Positions 46,983 through 59,300 of a stretch of 64,000 bases of DNA are shown here, piece by piece (within the stretch, counting starts at the first letter, position 1; the number at the start of each line of letters is the position of its first letter). The stretch is from positions 744,001-808,000 of the forward strand of contig JAIXMG010000013.1 in assembly GCA_025201345.1 (NCBI GenBank). The letters run 5' to 3'. The position numbers and the translations under genes were made by a program. Origin of the DNA: Thamnidium elegans. Its lineage: Eukaryota > Mucoromycota > Mucoromycetes > Mucorales > Mucoraceae. A model generated the notes under the pieces. The model was not told the DNA's origin, made no database searches, and saw only the letters and a program-made list of their open reading frames with translations.

Positions 46983-48455
46983 ATGGATCAGCAAGCAGGT
47001 AAAATAATATAATAATGTAAAAGAGTGTTGCTAGGAAACAAAATATACTCATAATATTATTTAGTTGATATCAAAAATAAGAAATTTACTGCACCTACAC
47101 CTCAAAACACACCTATTAACACAGCACCCATCAATTCCCAATTTAACCCATCCATCCCGGCTATTACTGAAGAAATGGAAACTATTACTACTTCCGGTAA
47201 ATTGAAAGCGACTAATCTTTTTCTTTTTTTTTTTTTTTTTAGCTTGAAAAATATACTTATTCTTTATATCTTATTAAATAGGCGCTGCTGCCTCTAACCC
47301 TGCTCTTATGAGTATGCTCCAAGGTAAATTAGGTAACCTTATGGGTGAACCTCTTCCTACCTCTGTTCAACGTCGTGTAAACGGTCTCAAATTCCTTCAA
47401 TCCAAGCACACTGAATTAGAAGGTAAATTCCAAGAAGAAGTCTTGGCTTTAGAAAAGAAATACCTCGAATTGTATCGTCCTTATTATAACAAGCGTGCTG
47501 AAGTCATTGCTGGTAAATATGAACCTACTGAAGAGGAAGTTGCTATTGGTGCCAAGGTAGATGAGGATAGTGATGATGAGGAGGACATGAAGGATGAGGA
47601 GGAGGAAAAGATTGAGGAAGATAAGGATGATGAGGAAGTTACTGGTATCCCCGAGTTCTGGTTAACTGCTTTAAAGACTCACCCTCAAATTAGTGAAACT
47701 ATTACTGATGCTGATTGTGATGTCCTTAAACATCTTGTTGATATCCGTATGACTTATCTCGAAAAGCCTGGTTTCCAACTTGATTTTGAGTTCACTGAAA
47801 ATGATTTCTTTACCGATAAGGTTTTAACAAAAACTTACCATTATCAAGATAATGTTACCGGTGGTGATTACGTCTATGATCATGCTCGTGGCTGTGAAAT
47901 CCATTGGAAGGATGGTAAAGATTTGACTGTCACTGTTGAAACTAAGAAGCAACGTCATAAGGGTACCAACAAGACTCGTGTTGTAAAGCGTACTGTTCCT
48001 GCTGATACCTTCTTCAACTTCTTTAGTCCTCCTGTTCTTCCCGAGGATTCTGAAGAACTTGATGAAGAGGAAGCTGAAGGTTTAGATGCCAAGTTGGAAG
48101 CTGATTATGAAATGGGTGAAGAGTTCAAGGAGAAGCTTATTCCCCATGCTGTTGATTTCTTTACTGGTAAGGCTCTTGAATACGAGGATTACGAGGAGGA
48201 GTCTGATTTCGAGGTAATTTTTTTTTCTATATTTTAATTTTTTTTTTTTTATTGACTTCTTTTTTCTTTATTATAGGATGATTTCCTTACTGATGAAGAT
48301 AATGAAGATGATGATGAAGAGGAGGAGGATGATGATGATGATGATGATGATACTGTAAGTTTTACTTCATTTATAACATGCGCTGCATAAAACTAACCTA
48401 TTTTTTTTAGCCTGCTAACAAGACCGAAAACGCTCCCGAGTGTAAGCAATCTTAA
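46983..48455 (+). CDS. NAP1: Nucleosome assembly protein NAP1
   Basis: A histone H2A-H2B chaperone. Five exons (46983-46998, 47065-47196, 47282-48213, 48277-48354, 48411-48455) give 400 residues. The NAP domain runs from PTSVQRRVNGLKFLQSKHTE through GIPEFWLTALKTHPQISETI, HLVDIRMTYLEKPGFQLDFE and DTFFNFFSPPVLPE to EDYEEESDFE. Acidic clusters lie at residues about 130-155 and at the C-terminus, with a run of Asp codons (GAT repeat near 48325-48350). The protein ends in PECKQS, a CaaX-like end also seen in animal NAP1L proteins, so farnesylation is possible. The small last exon is needed for this ending. Confidence 0.97.
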
Positions 48456-50634
48456 ATACTATAAAAACATTTCTGAGCTCCATAAACTTTTTTTTTATTA
48501 TAAAATCATTTTTGTCTCTTTTTTTTAAAAAAATTTATCCCCTCTTTGTATATCGAAATTTAGTTAGTAAAGTTATTTTGCATGATTTTGAGGAAAGTGG
48601 TTTACCTGTCATTTTCTGATCTACATATAGTTTCTTTTTTTTTTTACTTGGACATTTGCGCTGGATCTGCAGTAATAGATCATATTTGGATACGTTCTTG
48701 TGAAGTGGGAGATTTGGGTCCATAACCAGCAGCTGATATTTTTACCTTTCTATTTATACATTTGTAAAAAAAAATCAACAAATAGTTATAATACACCATC
48801 ATTCAATTGGCCATTAACGAACTGTCACAGCGTTAAAAAAAAAAACAAAAAAAGAGGCAGTATTACAGCCGAGTGGCACACATTCGAATGTTTTTTTAAA
48901 GTATTGCGCCATCCGACAGTAATATTGTGCAGACATCGCGCTACGTTTTTTTTTTTTTTTTTTTTTTTTTTTTTGGTTTTAGTACATTTTCTTTGGACTT
49001 CTTAAAAGTTCTTGCCCATATAATTAATTCTCTGTTGCCGCCTTTTTACTTCAAAGATCTATCTCTGATTTCCTTCACAGCACTCTTAAACCCAGGTGTA
49101 GCATCCTTAAGGTAACCAGGTATCTCTCCTCAATAGTCCAACGGCTAGAATTTTATCGCTTAAGGTAACCCTAGTTAAAGTTAATTGCGTTGAAATTCGC
49201 ATAGTTCTCTTCGATGTACTCTATTACAGATAGTGTTCATTTTTGAAGTGTTAAAAGAGAAAGAGGGTGAGTGAGTGAGAAAGGGAAAAAGGAGGAACGC
49301 AAAAAAAAAAAAGAAGAAAAAGGAAAACACGTAAAAAAAAAAAAAAAGCGAAAAAATCCCTTCGCGTCATAATTTGTTCATTTCGGGGAGGTTTTTTCTT
49401 CCAACATGGCGTTTGGAAATACATGGATTTATTCGTGTATTATAATGAAGAAGTATTTCTATACATTTTGGCTTAGGATACATGGTTCCTTGCTTGGTAG
49501 CATTATGTGGCTCTCTGGATAATTTGGATGGTTTTCGATAATTATAGGTTACTTTGGTTTTTGAAGAGTGATCATTTTTATATTACAAGTCCTAATGGCT
49601 AAACAAATATTGGAACAGAGTTGTCACATTGGAAACTTTAACATCGTTAACCTCGAACCGAAAAAAATACTAAGTCAACGTAAAATGGTGCCCTTTTATA
49701 GTTTGAGATAAAAAAGTATCTACGTCGTTTTCTTTCTGGCATATTATCTACTTAATAATAATGAGGCTAATTGCAAAACATACTTGTGATATCCGAACTA
49801 CACTAATAGAAAAAAAAAAAAAAAAAAAAAAAACTGACCGTAAAGATTTGCTAAATTTAACAGAACGAAAAGTATCCATCAAACTCTTCACCACGATCTT
49901 GAGCAAAATAGTTACAGGAGTAAAAAAAAAAAAGGATTTATATTTTCAACGCTTTTTTGAAAGCAAAGTTCGCTCTCCTTGCTTTATCCTTTCCAATAAA
50001 GATCGAACCACTTCGAACATTCAGAGTAATATGTCTCAGTAGGTGCAAGTATTGCGACTTGTACATTCTTAGCAATTTATTTTAGGGCGCAAAGTACCCT
50101 GGACCCAAAGCCTGAAGTATCATTAGACAAATGAAGGCTCTTTGGTTCGGCTATACCTGGTTTTTTTTTTTTTTTTTTTTTTTTAAACTCGTTCAAATAA
50201 TCACGCAAAGGTATCTTTGGAGTCGCGTTTTTGTTATATAAGTCAATTTCTTTTAACTCAGTATCATTGAACTTACATTTTCCTTCGATTTTTTTTTAAG
50301 AGCTCTCGTCTCACTTCATTCTTTGTTGTTACAACAATCTCTCTTTTTAAAACCCCCTGAACCGTATATGCATAGAAAGCAGATAACAGAAGTAATGAAA
50401 CTGATTATGAACACTTTAGCTTTATCCGGGCCAGAACTTATCGATACAGTGACGCATGTAAGGTAGCTTTATATACCTTGTATATCGAAATATATATAGC
50501 AGTAACCTCCCTTTTACCCATAAATTTATCAGCTATGATATTAACCTGTCAATTTATCTTTTTTTTTTCAGGTTTAGTTATGAATTTTTTTTCAAGCTAT
50601 TTACTTCTTTTCTTTTTCTTTTTCGCTTTAACTC
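48456..50634. other. 2.2-kb spacer with poly-T runs and a tRNA-like insertion
   Basis: No supported gene. A tRNA-derived fragment flanked by a 12-bp direct repeat lies at 49106-49170. Long T or A runs lie at 48946-48974, 49810-49832 and 50161-50184. A 32-codon frame at 50368-50460 (MHRKQITEVMKLIMNTLALS ...) ending in a good donor (CAT|GTAAGG) could be an exon of an unrecognised gene, but I found no partner exon. Confidence 0.45.
49106..49170 (+). repeat. Retroposed tRNA-Glu-like fragment with 12-bp target duplication
   Basis: CTTAAGGTAACC occurs at 49106-49117 and again at 49159-49170. Between them, 49118-49158 reads AGGTATCTCTCCTCAATAGT then CCAACGGCTAGAATTTTATCG. This contains a perfect RNA polymerase III A-box match (TAGTCCAACGG, 49134-49144) and closely resembles the 5' half of eukaryotic tRNA-Glu (ATAGTCCAACGGCTAGGATT). 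There is no matching 3' half, so this is not a functional tRNA gene. Confidence 0.6.
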
Positions 50635-51132
50635 ATGGTTTATTCTAGAGAAAAAATAATTGTCAACATTATCTATCCTTGTTATATATGTGCAGTTGAA
50701 TTCGGTTCAGCAAAAGAAGTAATGGGTCATATCTATCACGTTCATGGTTACTTCTTGAACCCTCGTCCAGCAGGTAGGAGTCGACCCTTAGAAAGACGGT
50801 ATTCCTTTGAAAAAAGGGTTCTTGGTGATTGGGATATTCAACACTTTGCATGTCCTTCTTGTTGGTTTCATTGTGTAACTGATATTGAAATGTTAATGCA
50901 ACATATTATGGAAATACATGATCCACCAAGAATTGAAGGATTTGTTCATCCTGCTAGTGATGAAGAAGAAGAGTATGAACTGGTAGAATCTAGTGAAGAG
51001 GAAAATAGCAATAACAACCAAGAAGAGAAATCTGATGATGAAGAAGTAGTTGGTAGTCGACAACAGCTTGGTAATGATATAATGACTACCATGGAAAAAC
51101 TTAATGATACCTTTAAAAAATTCTTTTCATAA
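50635..51132 (+). CDS. Acidic protein with two C2H2-type zinc fingers
   Basis: A single-exon frame of 165 residues. Two zinc-finger-like motifs are visible: CYICAVEFGSAKEVMGHIYH(VH) near residues 16-37 and CPSCWFHCVTDIEMLMQHIM(EIH) near 79-101, each with C-x2-C and a pair of histidines. Between them is a basic stretch (NPRPAGRSRPLERRYSF). The C-terminus is highly acidic (ASDEEEEYELVESSEEENSN) and ends with a short helix (MTTMEKLNDTFKKFF). The composition looks like a nuclear factor. I know no named family and infer no specific target. Confidence 0.7.
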   Translation: MVYSREKIIVNIIYPCYICAVEFGSAKEVMGHIYHVHGYFLNPRPAGRSRPLERRYSFEKRVLGDWDIQHFACPSCWFHCVTDIEMLMQHIMEIHDPPRIEGFVHPASDEEEEYELVESSEEENSNNNQEEKSDDEEVVGSRQQLGNDIMTTMEKLNDTFKKFFS

Positions 51133-52261
51133 TAAATCACATGTACAAATGCTCATTGAATGATATTATCACAGTAGTACAGGTTAACTATTAAATCGAA
51201 AACGGCATTCTTCGTATCTCACACCGGAAAAAAAAAGGATAGGTAATTTAACGTGTACAGTACTAAAAAAAAACTTGCGTGTTTCTCGTAGTGGATTAAA
51301 TGATGTATACATTAAGTAAAAATACACATGGGTTGCTTTATCAGGGTTTATTAATAGAGTAAATTCATTGTGAGATTTAAGCCCGAGATGAACCGATTGT
51401 TCCATATGATTGAAGCCAAACATAGCATAACGAGTTAATAGTTTCATAAAGATTTTATTTTGGAGAGAAAAAGGAAAGTGTCTACAGGTGTAAATACACA
51501 AAAATAACCAGTTTTTTTTTTTCGTCGTATCACTTTTACCTTACTAGTTGATACCCTGTCATTTCTGTATGCAGATTTTTTTTTTTTTGCGTAGTGCGTA
51601 TATTTTTTTTTAAAAAAAAAGGAAGCACAAAGTACAAAGAGGTTTCTTTAAAAGTGATAGGTGGTCCTATTCTTTAAAGATATATGTGCTTAAACAGTGT
51701 ATAACAAAAAAAAAAAAAAGGAGTTGTCAGTGAGAGAAAATAATAGTAACTTATTATATAAAAGTTTTTTGTCAAGTAAAATCATGAGATCTCGTTTTTA
51801 TTTTCTATCAGTTATCCCGGCCCCGAGGGTTTTATTACTCCTGAATGCGTTTGAAAACATGTCGTTTCATCATACACAGTATAAATTGCATTATTGGAGG
51901 TACAAGAAATGCATAAATCTTATCCTGATCAACCCAGCTGATGTTTACCACAAAAAAAATATTTTTTCTTTACATGACCTGAAAGAATGGATCCGTAAAG
52001 GAATACACACGTATACAATTAGCTTTATGCGATATATGTAAATATGTAGAGCTTGAATTAAGGTTGTAGCATAAATATCTAACACTGGTATTATCGCGAA
52101 ACATATTTATTTTGTATATGGTAAAAAAGGGGGGACGTTTTTTTTTTTTCCCTTTTGATTATTTACATTGTTTTATCTCTATGTTTGGTTTAAACAAATC
52201 TAAACAAAAAAGAATAAAATTAACAAAAACAATTCATTTCTTCTTATCCCAATTTTTTAAG
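51133..52261. other. Spacer with possible relic frames
   Basis: Two open frames are present: minus 51184-51501 (includes MFGFNHMEQSVHLGLKSHNE) and plus 51784-52041 (MRSRFYFLSVIPAPRVLLLL). They have mixed rather than low-complexity composition but no family I recognise. They may be fragments of a decayed gene. A T9A9 palindrome lies at 51603-51620. Confidence 0.3.
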
Positions 52262-52771
52262 TTACCTGAAATTATCACTTTGAACATAATAGTTGCCAAC
52301 TTGCTTTTCATCAGGCATTAAAATAAATGTTTGCGAAAATGTACGCTTTGATGGGTTATCGCCGTATTTGACAGTACCTGTAATGTTGATAAGGATACCA
52401 CAAGATCCTTGTGCGTTCATGGTAGCTGTAAGTGGGTGACAATCATAAACATCGACTTCATGATGAGACATTGGTAAACGACCCAAGAATTCAGAGTATT
52501 GTTGAGCACCAAAAGCATTACCTAGATATTCATGTTAGTTGTTGTTTCCCTTTTTTTTTTCTATCTTTCTGCTTTACCATTCCATAAGATGGCAGAGTTT
52601 TCACGATACAGGTTGCCAAGATTCTATTAACAAGTTAGAACAGTTTTTTTTAAATCGATTTTTTTTTTATGGATATAACGTGCTTACTTGACGCTGTGTG
52701 TCGTAGTTTGGGTAAAAGAACTGAATAAACTGTTCGGTACTCTTTTCTGCTGTTCCAACAATGACTTCCAT
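52262..52771 (-). CDS. NTF2-like mRNA export factor NXT1/p15
   Basis: The small partner of the mRNA exporter NXF1/Mex67. Three exons (52771-52688, 52623-52578, 52521-52262) give 129 residues, a normal length. The sequence matches the NXT branch of the NTF2 fold: TEQFIQFFYPNYDTQRQ, NLGNLYRENSAILWNGNAFG, QYSEFLGRLPMSHHEVDVYD and CHPLTA. NITGTVKYGDNPSKRTFSQT and FILMPDEKQ follow, and it ends YYVQSDNFR. The annotated stop follows TTCAG|GTAACT, which also looks like a donor, so a tiny further exon extending NFR to the usual FRF.. end cannot be excluded. It is clearly closer to p15 than to the Ran-binding NTF2. Confidence 0.9.
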
Positions 52772-53857
52772 AGTATATTTTGTTTAAAAATTAAAAAAGA
52801 GGTTGAAACAATGAAAAAAAAAATATTCGGGAAGTCGTATAAAGCAGTCACGGTCGTATTTTCATGTAAAAGAAGCCAACTTAGTCCGAAGTATACCTTA
52901 AAGGGATTCATTTATGATTCAAATTTAAGTTACTGCGTTAAGTTTAAGTTTACATAAGCAAGATTTAAGTTTTTTGCTTCCAACAAAAAAAAGGGGTACT
53001 ACTTTACATAATTTAAGCTAAAAATATATATTTAGTTGTGATTTTATTCGCTTTATATGAGAGTGGCTCTCCGGTATCCCATCTTTGCTTTCTTCATGCC
53101 AATAAGGCCAGTTATTCAGAGTCATCAGATTTAACTAGTAGGTACGTAACAATACAAACAGAGTATATTGCGGAAAAAAACGAACGCTCTTGGACTTCGT
53201 TATCTTTGCTACACGCTTGGTCGATTGATCTGCAATCATAAAAAAGTATTCAAGGCCAGCATATCTTGTCTCGTATAATCTTCTTGTCTTAGCAGTGCAT
53301 AAACCGTATATATAACTTAATTGAAACCGTCCAAGAGTTCACAATTATAATCCAGGTCAAATCTGATGACCTGTTATTAGAAAAAAAAACAAAGAGAAGG
53401 AAGTGCATCTTCAAATATGTTATACTGAAGATAAAGGTAATAGATGACTAGTTTTTGTTATGACGTTTATAGAATACGTGTACTTATGAAACAAAACTTT
53501 AAAATACAATAACCAATATATTAATGATGTTTTTAATAACTTTTTTTTTCTTCTACCAAGTACCCAATTCATTTTTCATATACTAAGTTTAAATAACCAC
53601 AGCGTAACTTCAGGAATTTAGTAAATGATATTTTGGTTGTACATCCCCCTCCCTTTTTTTTTAGTTATTCAAAAAAAAAAAATCTTTTCTAAGCTATTTG
53701 TCTCACTTCAAAGTTAAAAAAGATAGATGCTATATCAAATGACTTTTGGTCCGTGTTACTAAAATTTAATGCGTAACTAAAAAACATCTAGTTGCGAAAT
53801 AAAATATACTTTGACTCCCTTTTTTTTTCTTTAATTTTCTAAATAAAAAGTGATAGT
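52772..53857. other. 1.1-kb spacer
   Basis: AT-rich sequence between divergent NXT1 and the Hsp70-like gene. The open frames on both strands (for example 53038-53241) show no family features. Both promoters must lie here; none was recognised. Confidence 0.4.
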
Positions 53858-55411
53858 ATGGAAGACAAGTATACTTTGCAACGTTATTCCCGGGGTGTAT
53901 TTATTTGTAAGCAACCATTTTTCTTTTTCGTTTGGAATAGACAAGTTCTAGCATTTATTTATATATTATGTCTAACTATTACGTATAGACTTGGGAAACA
54001 ATAGAGTTTATATTGAATCTTTTTATACTTCTACATCAACCTTTATAAGATCTGGCAAACTAATAATGTCTGTATATAAAATTAAAATGTATAAAATACG
54101 TGGTTTAACCGATATAAAATATAGAAAAGATACTTTTATTGAATACGATAAACAAAAAAAGAATATTTCAAGTTGGGGAGATTGTGATGTTAAAAGTGAT
54201 ACTGATGATAGCGTAAAGATTAATAAATTTACAGAGAAATTATACCAATTATTTAAAAAGGACAGAGATTGTTGGAGCCAAGATGACACTTTCTTGTTAC
54301 AAGCAATATCGGATTTTATGAGACTATCAATAGAACAACTGATAAAAGAATCAAAAGAACTTAAAGTTACACGTGACCTTCATTACATTTTGGTTGTCCC
54401 GTCTGAATGGGAAGAAGACATTCGAGAAGACGTAATTCAACCTATTTTTATTCAAGCCAATTTAATATCAAAAAATGATCATAAAGACAGAATTCTGTTC
54501 TGCTCTGATCTCGAATCTTTCTATTACTACACCTCAACCTTTTTTCATAAACCGGCAAAAGATACAGTTTTATGTAGACTCACTCCTATTAAAAAGAATC
54601 GAGTACTTATCAAGTTGGATTTAGTTTCCAGTATAAATTCTCTGTTTGACTTTTCTGATTCATTACTATTTCCAAAAGTCGTAAATTCAAACTCGCTAGA
54701 TTTAAGCATCAGCCATATTAAAGACAGTATAAGAGCACTTTTAAAGAATACGTTATTCCTTTCTATCCGAGAAGAAAATTTAGAAAGAATTATTGAAGCA
54801 ATTTTTAGTAGCATCTCATACACTAAGGTAATGTGGTGCTCTGTTATTAAAACAACCTAAATTGATAATTGATTTAAATAGGATAAAAATGAAGACGATG
54901 AAATGTTTTTGATGGTGCCTCTGATTACTAATACTAGAGAGTGGGATTTGAATACATGCCAGGAAACATCTATAAAAACCATTCGTCCCTATGATATATG
55001 CGCTGAACTTAGTAAATATGTACCTAATAATGTAAAGGATTTGATATCAAACAACCTTCTAAAGGATTATCCAATTATAACAACCATCGATAAATACTCT
55101 ACTGAAATTGAACTCGATCAGAATTTAGTAGATTGGTCAAAAAGTATGTTAGAGTATAATAGGATCAATTCTGGCCGTAGAACTAGCAATAAATTCAGAA
55201 ATTTTAATCGTGATTTTCTACAAATTGGAGCCATTGCGTACGTCTATGAGGCTATTCAAAGTTCCAATATGTATAGTAAACCAATCATATTACCAACAGA
55301 TGAGCTAGCCTCTTATTCATCTATATTTGTCAAGTCGAAACCTGATGCCATTATGAACATAGGTATATCAAACTGTCATAAATTATGAGAGAAAAAAAAA
55401 ATATGCTAACG

Positions 55412-55442
<31 letters not shown>

Positions 55443-57481
55443 AAACAGAGATATCCTTAGAATCGACATTGTTATCATTTTCACTTTTAGATGATAATGG
55501 GTTGATTAAAGATATTTGGGACCATAATTACTTTATTAAGGATGCATGGTAAAACATAAAGTAGGAATTATGTAGTTCGCGTACTAATACAACTTTAGTT
55601 TACATTCTTTAGGTTCATTTTTTAAGATTTCAGACATACCAATATTAAACGTAAAATACAGGCAAGTCTGCTGATATATAGAGTTATGTTTCCTACATGA
55701 AAATAATTAATACTTTACTTAGATTCATCGCATTTACTAAGAAGTACTTTATAGACGATTCCGATATTTTATCTAATGATAAAGATGTAACGTTAAATAT
55801 GGATACCATGGCTGAAATAGAAGAGATACTGAATTTTGAGAGTCCTAAGAACGATTTATTAGTGTCAATACAGCAACAAGTATTCATCAAAGCGTTTATA
55901 ATGATTTACATGATTTATATAAAAAACATTATATCAAATAAGCTGAAAACTATTGCAAGTCTCAATTTCGATATAAAAATTGGGTATGCCATTTCGATAG
56001 AAAATATGGTGTTAAACTATCTGTTCGGTTCCAAAGAAGAGTTACAAGATATTATATACACTAGTGGCTTGTTACAAAAGGATGACAAATCTAGCAAGCT
56101 TCGAATTATGACACAAGAAGAAGCACTATTGCCTATAATTCAACAATCTTTGAAACTACCGCTTACTCTCAGATATTTTTTTGTACTAGCTCAATTACAT
56201 AAAGATTATGTACAACTAACGCTAAATCAAATAGTAGTCGAATCTAGCCCGCAAGAGGATCAAGAATCAATTATTATTCGAAATGAAATTATTCATATTC
56301 CGAATATATATGACTCTTTATCCTTAAGCATGTGGAATAAAGTCGTTGGCGGAAGTAGTTTAATCCAGTTATGTGACACGCATACGAACCCCAGGGATAA
56401 AGAATTTTTAGATTTATTTACTATACAGAACCGAAAGTATTTTAGAGCCAATTTTAAGCGATATATATCTAAAAATGTAAGTATTACAAAACAGAGTAAA
56501 CATTTTCCATTTTCGGTACCCGATGTTTTAATTTTAATGTTACATATAGATCCTCAACAAGAATTATATCTTGAAAGACAATGACAAAATCAACATAAAT
56601 ATAAGCAATTCCTGTAGTTGTGTAGCTTGCTTAACGGTTAATGATATAATATATATTTCTTTTCGGCCTGTTCTACAAGACATTATCTCTCTTGTATCTA
56701 CCTCGCTGATAAATAATCAATTTTTTGGGAAATATATAAATATTCAATATATACTTTACTTGATACTCTTCAATCACAACTCACATTTACAACCTATCCT
56801 TATCAAAATACTAAATGATGAAACGAACTACTTTATTTATGAACATGAAATTGACATACATCATTATGTTATACCACAGCTATCGCGTCAGCTTTTGCAG
56901 CCTGTTCATCAACAACGACCATTTTCATATAAAGGGTTTCAAATGGGCACCTTGCATCATGTTCACTGTGGCAATTTCGGGTTCAACTTTATTACGGTAC
57001 CTAAAGATGCAAATGCGAGTTATAAAAACAGGAGATCAGATACGAAAGCTATTTTAATAGAGGGAGAAACGTCACTTCCAGCTTTTCTAAAAGGACATAA
57101 AGTAAGGAACTATCAAATAAATCGAGTATTATGTTTGAAGCAGCAAAAAAGTATAATTGATATAAGTATTGGCATAGGTAAACATTAATATGAAGATATT
57201 ACCTTATGACTGACATGAAACTAGAATATTTTAAGTTCAATGATATGCGTAGTTTAGGGTTTGGTGAGACGGTCCCTCCAAAGAATATGTCAGAACCAAT
57301 TATTGGGCCGTTCCTCAGTTCAAAAGAGTTTAAACAAGATCAAGATTTGGCAGTCGCAATTTCTGTTATTTACAACGGATATTCTTCTTCCTTTTCTTTT
57401 ATGCCAAGAAGGGCAGGCGAGGCCATAAAAGAGCCTCTTTTAGTTACAATTACAGATCCGATGAATTTGGCTCGCTTTTAA
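53858..57481 (+). CDS. Diverged HSPA12/Hsp70-like actin-fold ATPase, possibly frameshifted
   Basis: Eight exons are proposed: 53858-53906, 53989-54827, 54882-55362, 55449-55548, 55613-55650, 55682-56476, 56550-57177, 57225-57481, about 1060 residues. The segment LRDLHYILVVPSEWEEDIRE-like (DLHYILVVPSEWEEDIREDV) then IQPIFIQANLISKNDHKDRI and LFCSDLESFYYYTS is the core of the Hsp70-like proteins expanded in Mucorales. The N-terminal phosphate loop is not the usual DxGTT; it reads GVFIYLGNNRVYIESF. Exon 5 reads into TAA because of a run of six T (55618-55623). With one T fewer it stays open and joins exon 6 in phase. All other junctions fit. The C-terminus (FMPRRAGEAIKEPLLVTITD) looks intact. It is either a decaying gene or a one-base sequence error. 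Confidence 0.7.
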
Positions 57482-59300
57482 TAAATCAATGTTTTGACAT
57501 TAATACAAAATTTACTAACCAAATAAATTGTTGGTATGAATTGTTATAAAATAAAAGACAAATATAAAATATAAAAAAAGTAGGGTTTGAAGCTTGATCG
57601 TATTTATAGATATAAATAAACAGGAAGTATTTCAAGAAAAGAAGACAGATCAAAAACCGAAAGAACAGAATATATCCAAAAGATGGTCACCATAAATCGC
57701 CTTGCAAATGTCGACAAATACCTTTGATATAGATAACAATAGTATTCTGAAAATGATAAAAGTAGACAATTAAAGCCTTAGAAACAAGCTCTTTATGATA
57801 TCAAGCCACAGATTTTTTTAGACGTAACTTCAAACATAGATTTAAAATTGTCAGCAGCTGTAAAAAAAAAAAAAGGCATATTGGAACTGTTTTACGAACG
57901 ACTCTGGAATCTACTTTTTTTAAAAAAAAAAACACCCAAACCAAAAGGATACTTTTTTTTCGATAACTGCATTTCGATACAGTTGAATAAATGGAATCAA
58001 ATTACTGAATTTTGCAACATTAATTATTTTTTCACCTGGTTATATATATATATAAAGTAGAGTCGAGATAAAGAAAAAATAGAACAATCAATACTTTATT
58101 GGATATTGGACGGTTTGCATGGAATTCAGTCAATGGCATTAATAGTTGATAGAGGTGGGGTTATGATGTATTATATACAAGACAAGTGGTTATCACAATG
58201 CCTATTTGAGTACTATGATGGAGTTATGGGATTGTTAAGTATCGTTTTTAGGAATGGCTATTATAAAAACGTGGATGTAGAAGGAATATGTGTGTTTATT
58301 TTTTTTCTTAATAAATATGAATCGATTAAAGCATATACTTGAGCTTTTATATATTGCTGGTATACCTGCTGTATTGGTGTTTAAAGACACATTGTTGAAA
58401 ATGCAAAACCTACGTATACGACATATACAAACCTATGTCTTTACATGATTCTACTCGCAAGGATTAATATCAAGTCCATTTGAAATAGCGTTTCTTTTTT
58501 ATTTTAACTCTGATTAAATTATGTTTATTTCTCTTTCTTTCCTTCCTTTTTTTTTTAATATACATACAGGCATACGCACTATATATTTTTGATACATACA
58601 AATTAAGAATAAGCGTCAATATACAATAAAGTCTGGAATAAAGATAACTTGATAGGAATCAAAGAACCTGATTAATATACATGTTTAAAAAACAACATGC
58701 TTAAATGTTTATATTTACAAGGATTAAATAATGATAATCCTATAGTCCACTCCATGACATGGTTATATTTGGACTGAGTGCATACTTCATGTTTTAAAGA
58801 GAAAACTTATCGAGTCAACTTGAAAAAAAAAGCTATTTTTTAAACATTGTCGTCTTTTATCAGTTTTTTAAACTGATTTAATTAACATTTTTCTCTTTTT
58901 TTTAAAAAAAAAAATTGTAATATTTTAAGCAGTTATAAAATATTGCATTCAAGATTACTTATAATCATGCTCGACTTTTGGTAGTATATGATATGCGTTT
59001 CAGTCCGTTACGAAAAAGAAGAAAAAAAAACTGATGCATCAAAAGGTCACCTTTGTTTTACAAGATCATTTGGAGAGAAAACCTTTTTTTTTTTCTGGTG
59101 TATTTGACAAGCTCAGAAATGGGGTAAAAGAATAATACTGATGGTTTTCCCTATTTTGAAAAAGAAATTGAAGTTTAATTTGAAGTAAAACAGAATAAGG
59201 AGAGGAATTGAAAATGACGAAATTAAAAAAAAAAAAAAAAGATAAGTGAAAGATCTATTGAGGTAAGTAAATTATTAAACATATCTTTTTTTGATTTCAA
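57482..59300. other. Spacer with coding-like relics
   Basis: Plus-strand frames at 57848-58060 (LELFYERLWNLLF) and 58106-58342 (MDGLHGIQSMALIVDRGGVM then MYYIQDKWLSQCLFEYYDGV), and a short one near 58345 (YIAGIPAVLVFKDTLLKMQN), have a protein-like composition but are separated by stops. I cannot assign a family; they look like pieces of one decayed gene. T/A palindromes lie at 57915 and 58896. Confidence 0.3.

Noticed and set aside
52684..52957. Overlapping frames on both strands upstream of NXT1
   Set aside because: They overlap the first NXT1 exon and its leader and have no family features.
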